From Ampullaceana balthica (taxonomy: Eukaryota; Mollusca; Gastropoda; Lymnaeidae), in contig CALYLW010000327.1 in assembly GCA_944989445.1 (NCBI GenBank), positions 239,501 through 303,500 on the forward strand: a DNA stretch of 64,000 nucleotides, in the 5' to 3' direction. Made by a program: the position numbers and the translations under genes. Of the stretch, positions 56,946 through 64,000 are shown in pieces. Position 1 is the first letter of the stretch. Each line of letters begins with the position of its first letter. The notes under the pieces are model-generated. The model searched no databases. It worked only from the letters and a program-made list of their open reading frames with translations, and was not told where the DNA came from.

Positions 56946-58316
56946 TCATTGCTGGCTTGGTGTGTTTGGTGTGTCACTCCCAGGAGCAGTTGGACTCTGA
57001 GGATCTTCATAGTCACAGATAACTCTGTTAGCCTGGCGTAAATACTGCTGCTGTTTGTAGTAGATCTTCATGACACCCTTGATAGCTATGAAAGCAAAGC
57101 CACCCTGAAAATAATTGTAACAAAGAAAGTTTAATTTTTATTTATAACTGATATTTTGTATGGTTACCACAGTCTGTGGTTTTAAATTTCCTATTTTATA
57201 GTACAGTCGGATCTCTCTAAGTTGAACTCGAAGGGACACGAAAAAAATTCGACTTAAGGAATTTTCGAGTTAGTGAAAATGGCGTAATAAGCACAGATTA
57301 TCAAGGACAATGTTGATATTGAGAGTGGAGGGGAACAGCCAAGAGAGGTGGTGTCTGATATTTCATATGAAAGGAAGCCAACTTGCTTTGACATACCGAC
57401 ATAACCCCGTGAGAGGAGACACCTCCCCTCCCCCACTTTACTCCCCCCACAGTGGGATGGGGGAAGTAAGATTTTTCTTTTTAAATAGAGTCACAGCATG
57501 CAGCAAAGAGACGCGAATAGGTAACCATTCTTCCAGACACTCCTTTTTCTTGTCTTGGTCATTTTTGTTACTTTTAAGAGTCGCTTAATCCCTTGTGGAA
57601 TGCGCTAAGTGCGTCCATTTGCATGGCTCTATGGAACAAATGTTCTGAAATTGAAATGTCACCCAAGAATAATAATCCACCAAACGCCTTGGAAAATTCG
57701 ACTAAGGGAGGCTGGAAGCCAAAATTATTTGAGTTAAGGAGATATAAAATACATTAGTCTTATGGAATTTGGCTGGAACCTAACAATTAATTCAATATAC
57801 GGAGGTTTTCAACTTAGCGAGGTCCGAATGTATCTCAATGTCTGTTTTGAAAACCAAATTGATCAAAAATAGTTTTAAATTATTCTCTTAAAATAAATTA
57901 ATATCTGTCATAATTTTTTTAAATTTAAGCCAGGATTTGATCATCTTAATAAACAGCAATGGGCTAATAAAGTTTTCCAACCATTTATGACAAAAGCTTA
58001 GAGATAATTCATAAAACAAGGCTTTAAGTTAAATGTTGTTATCATTTTAAAATAAAACTGGGCAGACACACAAAATAGTACATTGGCCTAATTTGAAATT
58101 TGACCAATCAACATTCTGAAAAAAAAATGTAATGAGATTGATTAAAACCTACCAATAGTGTTCTCTGAAAATTGGACTGGACAAGACCAAACATTAGCTT
58201 GCCTACAATGGTGGCAATAGTTGGCATAATTAATGCTCCACACAGCACACGAGTGGCAGAGATGGGGTCTGTCAGTGTCACTGTGTCTGCTGGTACCCTG
58301 GAGAGTCTAGAATGTT
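56946..58316 (-). CDS. MARCHF5: MARCHF5, last two coding exons (gene continues beyond window)
   Basis: MARCHF5 (MITOL) is a RING-variant E3 ubiquitin ligase of the mitochondrial outer membrane with four membrane segments, acting on fission, fusion and apoptosis factors. The exons read on the minus strand are 58316-58153 and 57104-56946, with AG acceptors and a GTAGGT donor at 58152. They encode VPADTVTLTDPISATRVLCG, ALIMPTIATIVGKLMFGLVQ and SNFQRTLL. After the junction comes GGFAFIAIKGVMKIYYKQQQ, then YLRQANRVICDYEDPQSP and TPSQQ stop. The match to the vertebrate C-terminal half (SATRILCGAL, TIVGKLMF, KQQQYLRQA) is unmistakable. The last ~18 residues are Pro/Ser/Thr-rich and differ from the short vertebrate tail. 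The RING-CH domain and first membrane segments are not in the window, so the upstream intron exceeds 5.6 kb. Confidence 0.92.
57204..57830. mobile_element. Tc1/mariner-type (pogo/Tigger-like) non-autonomous element in MARCHF5 intron
   Basis: The left end CAGTCGGATCTCTCTAAGTT is mirrored by the right end AACTTAGCGAGGTCCGAATG. TA dinucleotides flank both sides (57202-57203 and 57831-57832), the target of this superfamily. Internal TTCGACTTAAGGAATTTTCG and GAGTTAAGGAGAT sequences repeat the terminus theme. It is 627 bp with no transposase frame. Confidence 0.8.
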
Positions 58317-61300
58317 CTAAAGAATAAAAAAAGTATCCACAAAATAATCAATGGATACCCTTTTTTACATTAACATTTGTATTAACGTTCATACCTAATT
58401 TATGAAATGGGGGGAGTGGGGTGTGAGGGTTAAATATAAGGGTGCTTAAAGAAAATTTTCTCAACTGAAGTTATTTTGAACAATATTTTTTTGTTAATGA
58501 AAATAGTTCAAATGAAAAAGTGGGCAAAGAAAAAAAAGTTTTAAAGTGGTAATAAATCTCTATTTAAGTAAATTGAATTTTGAAGAAACTTATACTTTTA
58601 AAAAAATTGTTTGATAAAAAATTTTGTTTAACAATCAATATTCCTTGAAGACTTTTCCTGCTTACAAATTTCTAGATAGATTATGGGATGGATCAACAAG
58701 AGCTTTAGAGTTTACTTAAAGCACAAGAAAATGTGTTGCCTTATATCCCATAATAAATTAACATATTGAATGAAACTAAATTACAACAAACTTTTGAAAA
58801 TAATGTTGGACTATTAACACTGTCAAGAAAAGTTATGCGTTAACAAGAAAACTTAAAAAGAAAACGTAAAATATTTTAAAGCTCTGTATATTATACTAGA
58901 AAAATTAAGATCAACAATGATATACGTATTTTATAAATTGAAAGGTAGTATATTTAATAATGTAGCTTTAAAAAGTTGAGAGATAACGGGCGGTAAGAGA
59001 AAGAGGAACAGTCAAATGGAGTGCTGATAACTGTTGGAGATGGGAGGACAGTTAAATAGAGGAAAACAAGCTGTCAAGGTTGGGGCGGGCGGGGGGATCA
59101 AACTTAATGTGAAAAATAATAGAAAAATGGGACAAACTGTAGTCCTTAGTACGGAACGGATTGTCAAATCAGAACGATGGTCAGTTGATCCACTAGAGAT
59201 AAATGGATAATATTTTTTTAATGGTATATTTCTTTAATATTAAGGTTAACTTAAGTTACTAATAAAAATGAACGAACATTAAAGGAAAAACGTATCATCT
59301 TCTTTAATTTCCAGCCTCTGTATCAGATTAGAACTACCGTAGATATTGTCCTAGCACCAATCTAAAATAGAGTGAGATGTCATTGCATATGACTGCCAGA
59401 TGACCTATTCAATCTTGTTGACATAAAATACGTATAAGAGATCTGATCATGTTTCATATTTCTCTTCCTTGTTCCTAAATAATGACTCTCAAGTGGATCT
59501 GTTCATTTTTAAAAAAAATATATACTTCGACAAACGGAAATGCATGTTTTAATTATTGTGAAATGTCAATGGCAGTCGATGGCAAGAAGTGCTATCAGCA
59601 GAGAGCAGCATCACTGGCGCTGTGAGGGCCAACAAGTGGAGGTTGTTTAAGTGTACAACCAGCTGGCCACAACCTAGGCCTCACCATAACACTCCATGAG
59701 CAGAAACAAATCGATGTTGGTGTGTGCCGGTGTATGCTGCCTTGCTGGTGGCGTGGGAGGGTCAATCGTCAATAGATCGTCACTACAGGGCGAAACCCAC
59801 CTCCCCCCACCCTTCCACTCAACAACAGTGCATTTCGTTTCATAGTGTCGCGGTTACAGAATGTATTTTTCCCCACACAAACAAGAGTTTGTGGATGAAA
59901 AAATCTGTCCTCCCAGATTTAGCATAGCAGTTCAGATTTAACACGGAAAACCATTATTACTCAATGATAGAGAATTTTTTTTTACACAGGCAATCTATCT
60001 CTCACTGTCTCTCTCGCTCTCCCTGCCCCCTTACGTTTCAAACACAAAGTTTCAAATAACACTACCATGCCCTAAAATACCAACCCCCATTCCCCTCCCG
60101 GACTTTGCTTTGATTTTATCTACTTATTTTTTAGTATTATTATCTACTTATTTTTAGTATTAATTAATAAGACACGACCCTACAATGTTCCCTCTACGCT
60201 TCGCGGCCACACAGCTATCTTCCAGACACCGCACAGCAGTTTAGAGTTACTGCGCAGCAAATTCGGATAAGGATAATATACGTGTGTTTCTGGGGTGTAA
60301 AATTTTGCCCAGAAAAATTGAATAATTTGCAAACGAGTTCTAGCACATGAAACAATATAACTCAGAGGGAACATTGCTTTCAAATTTATTTAATTAACGG
60401 TAATACATTTAATTATAACTGCCTTAAGCCCATGTTAATTAATTGATTTTCCTTATGTTTCAAGCTTTAAGTGAATGTTTGTTAAGATCGCAACGCTAGC
60501 TGATTAAGATTGTTCTTCGCGCTCAGTTTACATCTTGATTACTTGAAGAACTTGTAAGCAACACGAACTAGGGACGCCAGATTATCTATTCCACTATCTT
60601 TTGGCCATTTCCTCGAGTCATGTCTTTGTGTTTTACGCCCGCTTTAAAAAAACACTCTTATCATATCACATGACGCGAACGTATCTCTTTTTGGCTGGTG
60701 CCAAATAGGGCTGAGCCTGGTGCTGAATTTTTTTTAATTTTTTTTTAAAAACCAACCCGTTATTATAACCCGGTACGGTTAATATAAGACAATACCCGAC
60801 GGGTTTGAGGGTTAAAAACCAGCAGTCATCTTCTTTTCTTTATTGTGTTCCACTCTATGTAGGAAAGTTAAAAGTGCAGCAGCAGCCACAACGCATCAAA
60901 GTTGAAGGACTAAAACACACGTATAGCTTAATAATAAAATCCCAACACGGGGATTATCACCCCCTTTAGTACCACAAATCCTTTTATTAATACTAGCCAA
61001 GTTCTGGTGACCCAAAACCAGATTTATACGATAAGAAACGAGTGTTTAGAAAGGAAAGGTCAGAGCTTTTGAGAGAGAAAAAGAAAGACAGTACTCAAAA
61101 TGTCCAGGGCAGGCCAAAATAAGGGCGAATACACAGTATTTTGATATAAATCCACACAACTATTGTACTTTCGCGTTAAGATTGACGTATTTAGGGTTTA
61201 GTTTTTGCTGTTAATTACAATAAATAAACTTCCAAAATGACTTCAAAATGTGGGTGAGACTGTTTTGTTACGTTTTGTCAGGCTCACTCATACCCTTGTT

Positions 61301-61461
61301 TGCATGTTGTCCAAAATGACTTCGTTTTTATAATCTTAAAAAAATGTATGTCGCAGTAGTGGCGTCATACAGTAGTAACAATGAGAAACGAGTCCGAACA
61401 CAGTAAATGATTTTTTATGTTATGAAATGAGAATTCAAAATTACAAAAACAAAACATATTT
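58317..61461 (-). other. MARCHF5 intron sequence (inferred)
   Basis: No further MARCHF5 exon was recognised here. A G-run sits near 59086-59096. Several open frames lack support. A small inverted-repeat element lies at 60183-60376. The stretch 61266-61311 resembles 22087-22131. Confidence 0.5.
60183..60376. mobile_element. Small element with 13-bp perfect terminal inverted repeats
   Basis: CAATGTTCCCTCT at 60183-60195 is mirrored exactly by AGAGGGAACATTG at 60364-60376. The 194-bp interior has no coding potential. No target duplication is evident, so the class is unknown. Confidence 0.6.
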
Positions 61462-61729
61462 GGGGCCGTCCATAAAGTACGTCACGCTATTTTTGACCAT
61501 TTTTAACTTCCCCCTCCCCCTTGTCACAAATCTTGGACCCCCCCCCCTTAAGTAGACCTACGTCACACTTTCGAACAAAATGTTGTTTTTTAATTAACAA
61601 AGTAATTAAAATTTAATATAAACACCGTGACGTCAAACATGGCCGGACCCCCCTCCCCCTGTCACAAACTGTCACACTTTCTTACACCCCCTCCCTCCTC
61701 TGGATCGTGACGTACTTTATGGACGACCC
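61462..61729 (-). mobile_element. P-family element, short copy of the 'AAAGTACGTCACGC' subfamily
   Basis: The ends are GGGGCCGTCCATAAAGTACG and TCGTGACGTACTTTATGGAC GACCC. The 268-bp interior has G/C runs and TGACGTCA at 61628-61635. The interior matches the intronic copy at 49856-50097 in inverted orientation. Confidence 0.85.
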
Positions 61730-64000
61730 TTTCACGCGAAAACACTTCAAAAGGATTTGTATCTTGTTGAGACAAATAAACAAAACTGCCGAAAGTTCAT
61801 TATTATTTTCAGACCTTGGCAGTTTTATTCACCTTAGATTTAGAGCCACACCAAAAGTAAGTCAGTTTCCTATAATTATTACTTTAGTAAAATGTGTGTA
61901 AACATGTTTTTATACGTATTTTTTAAGGGTACTCTCCAGATATTGCAGGGTGTTCTAATATTCTCTAGTATTATTCTCGCTCATCTCAAGTGTCTAACAC
62001 CAGCTGGTTAAAATGAATGTCGGTCATTGGTCATAACGACAGATAACTTTTTGTTACGCCTACATCCTTTTTTTTTAAATGCCCGTTAACACGCGTAAAG
62101 AACTCGCCCTGTATAACCAAAAATAGACGCTGGATCAATATGGTCACTCTCGTCTTCCTGTCGGCTCAAGCTAGCGGATAGTTGGCATTGCTGAAGCATT
62201 GTGACGTGTAGAGCAGACGTCATCATTATTTGTTTGTCCTTATTAATCAACCCGTTTTAGCAAATGGAGCGCAAAAGCCGGACAGTAGTGTATAAAGGGG
62301 TGAGGAGCCCTACGCGGAAAATCTTGCTGCATTTTCAGATAACTGCTGTGTTCTCTGGGTAAAGGCAAAGGGGCGGAAAGGCTACTCTAGTTCAGTTTTT
62401 ATTACGTAGAAAAATAATAAGCTACAATCTTTTCAGAGAGTACCCCATGAGATGTAATCCCTAGAGTGCTCTATTTCAGTGGAATGACATCTCCATTTTT
62501 TCTTTAATAAAATAAACTTTTTCGTAAAATGAACAATAATAAACAATTAAAAATATGAATTTCAATCGCTGGTTGCTCTTGTTTTAATTATAACTCCCGT
62601 TAATGCCACAACCAACATGCTCACAAAAAAAATTAGTCAGGATTTGAGATTAAACTAATTAGAAAAGCAAGCACGTTTTATAACATCAAGAATAAATCCA
62701 TTATTCCCTAACTTCAAAACCAATTCTAAAAAGATGCTAAGTGCTAAGAGTCTTAAATGAGTTGATTTCGCAATCTAATTCTAATATTTTAAAGTTAACA
62801 TTAACAAGGCTGTGTTAAAAAGTGACGTCAATCCTGTTTGATTGTTGATATGAATGTGGCCCACCACGACCCCCTCCCTTGATCCGCCCACCACGACCCC
62901 CTCCCTTGATCCACCCACACAATTAAAATAAAAATCCATTGCAAATATGTAAAAAATAAACTTAGTTTATTTTCCTCTATGAATATTTTTTAAAATTTTT
63001 AATGGAGAAGAAAAGATGGGTGTTGAAGAAGATATCGATTTAACGTAGGATTCTAACAACATCCAACCCCATTGAAACCACGGTCAAGATCAAGTAGGGC
63101 GTTCAATTGACAATGCAGTGTTCAAAGGACAGTACAGCCATCAAAACAGCCAAAAAGCGCAGCTAACAGCGGGTTCACAAACATGCAGGCCACCGCTAAT
63201 CAATAGACCACATTAATACGTGCCACTTTGCACAGGGAAACGTCAACCAACTTCCTCAGTTATCGCTTACACACAACTCATTTTTTATGTTTGGACTCCT
63301 AAGTATTGTTTCAGTTAAAACAGCCAACAAATTATTGTTTCACCAATTGTTTTAAATGACAATAAATTGCAGGGACTGACTTGGAGCTGATTAAAGGATT
63401 TTAGAGAGACACGTGGATTGGATATTTTAAGGCATGCCCAGATTCACTCATTAAGAGGGTATGATTTTTAATAGCAAGACACAATGTTATATATCTTTTC
63501 ACTACAAGTAAATCGGACTATTTAAAAATCTACCAAATGAAGAATTTGTTTTATGCAGGTTTCTCCATGGAAAAAAAAGAGGAAGATGAGGGTGAGGAGA
63601 GAGATAAAGAGGGTAAGGGGGACAAATGAAAGTTGGGGGTATAAAGCAACTCATCTAAGGATCTCTAACTAATTAAAGATCAGCTCATAACCTTTTAAAT
63701 TTACATTAATAAAAAAATATGGAATAGTCTTCCTAAATCAGTGAGGGAATGTAACCACAAGAAACATTAAGAAAACTTTAAAGATTTTTTTTTAAAGCTA
63801 AGTTTTGAAGATCAGAGCACTGATTAGAATGGTTGACTAGCATGGACAATTAACGCTATGAAAGAAGTCATGATCATCAAGAGAGAGGTGGTAGACAACT
63901 AAGATCATTAATAAACAAGTAAACTCACGTAACTAACTGGAACTTAAAAATCTATATCATGCATTTGCTGTTTTCAATAATCTGACTGCTTTACTGTAAC
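61730..64000. other. Right-edge sequence, no gene recognised
   Basis: This is probably MARCHF5 intron, because the upstream exons are not found. A lone TGACGTCA is at about 62823. A purine-rich patch lies near 63571-63640. Open frames present are short and unremarkable. Confidence 0.45.
62859..62912 (+). repeat. 27-bp direct tandem duplication
   Basis: The unit GCCCACCACGACCCCCTCCC followed by TTGATCC occurs twice in perfect register, followed by a partial third start. Confidence 0.9.

Noticed and set aside
61813..61856. 44-bp segment between TTATTATTTTCAG and GTAAGT, resembling a micro-exon
   Set aside because: Good splice-site consensus alone is common in AT-rich DNA. The segment lies on the plus strand, opposite to MARCHF5, with no partner exon.

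Overview
This is a window of animal nuclear DNA, almost certainly from a mollusc and probably a gastropod. It is AT-rich and has spliced genes, short introns, very dense transposable elements and a tRNA-derived SINE. The molluscan assignment is inferred from the repeat types and protein style and was not tested by a search. Only two host genes are supported. Both lie in the last 15 kb and are arranged tail to tail: TMEM127 (plus strand, four coding exons, 49337-51938) and the last two coding exons of MARCHF5 (minus strand, 56946-58316, continuing off the right edge). Both are multi-pass membrane proteins tied to ubiquitin-dependent membrane regulation. That pairing may be coincidence.

Everything from 1 to about 48740 is a repeat landscape. 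Its parts are: (1) a satellite array, 4810-12220, of about 250-bp monomers in three alternating variants, with two SINEs in its decayed right edge; (2) a family here called 'P', with ends like GGGGCCGTCCATAAA and many TGACGTCA octamers, present in at least eleven full or partial copies; (3) a family here called 'E', about 490-550 bp, with features of rolling-circle (Helentron-like) elements, occurring singly, as head-to-tail dimers and as a five-unit concatemer (30464-33117); (4) several hAT-type elements (DUF4371/ZMYM1-like proteins), some with exact 8-bp target duplications; (5) a decayed Ty3/Gypsy element (25135-28400) whose gag ends in a KH-like domain; (6) a nested stack of non-LTR retrotransposons (40530-47540) with a solo LTR inside it; and (7) two long fold-back elements.

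The observations most worth following are these. The SINE at 48449 shares its last ~50 bp, including a hairpin and a GATAA tail, with the 3' end of a CR1/L2-like LINE at 42208, which suggests a SINE/LINE partnership. The E concatemer has exact unit-to-unit junctions, and a filled site can be compared with two empty sites. Two P copies carry a related coding stretch that I do not recognise. The retroelement gag appears fused to a KH domain.

All boundaries were read by eye. Family names P, E, hAT-A to hAT-D and LINE A to LINE D are local labels for this annotation only.
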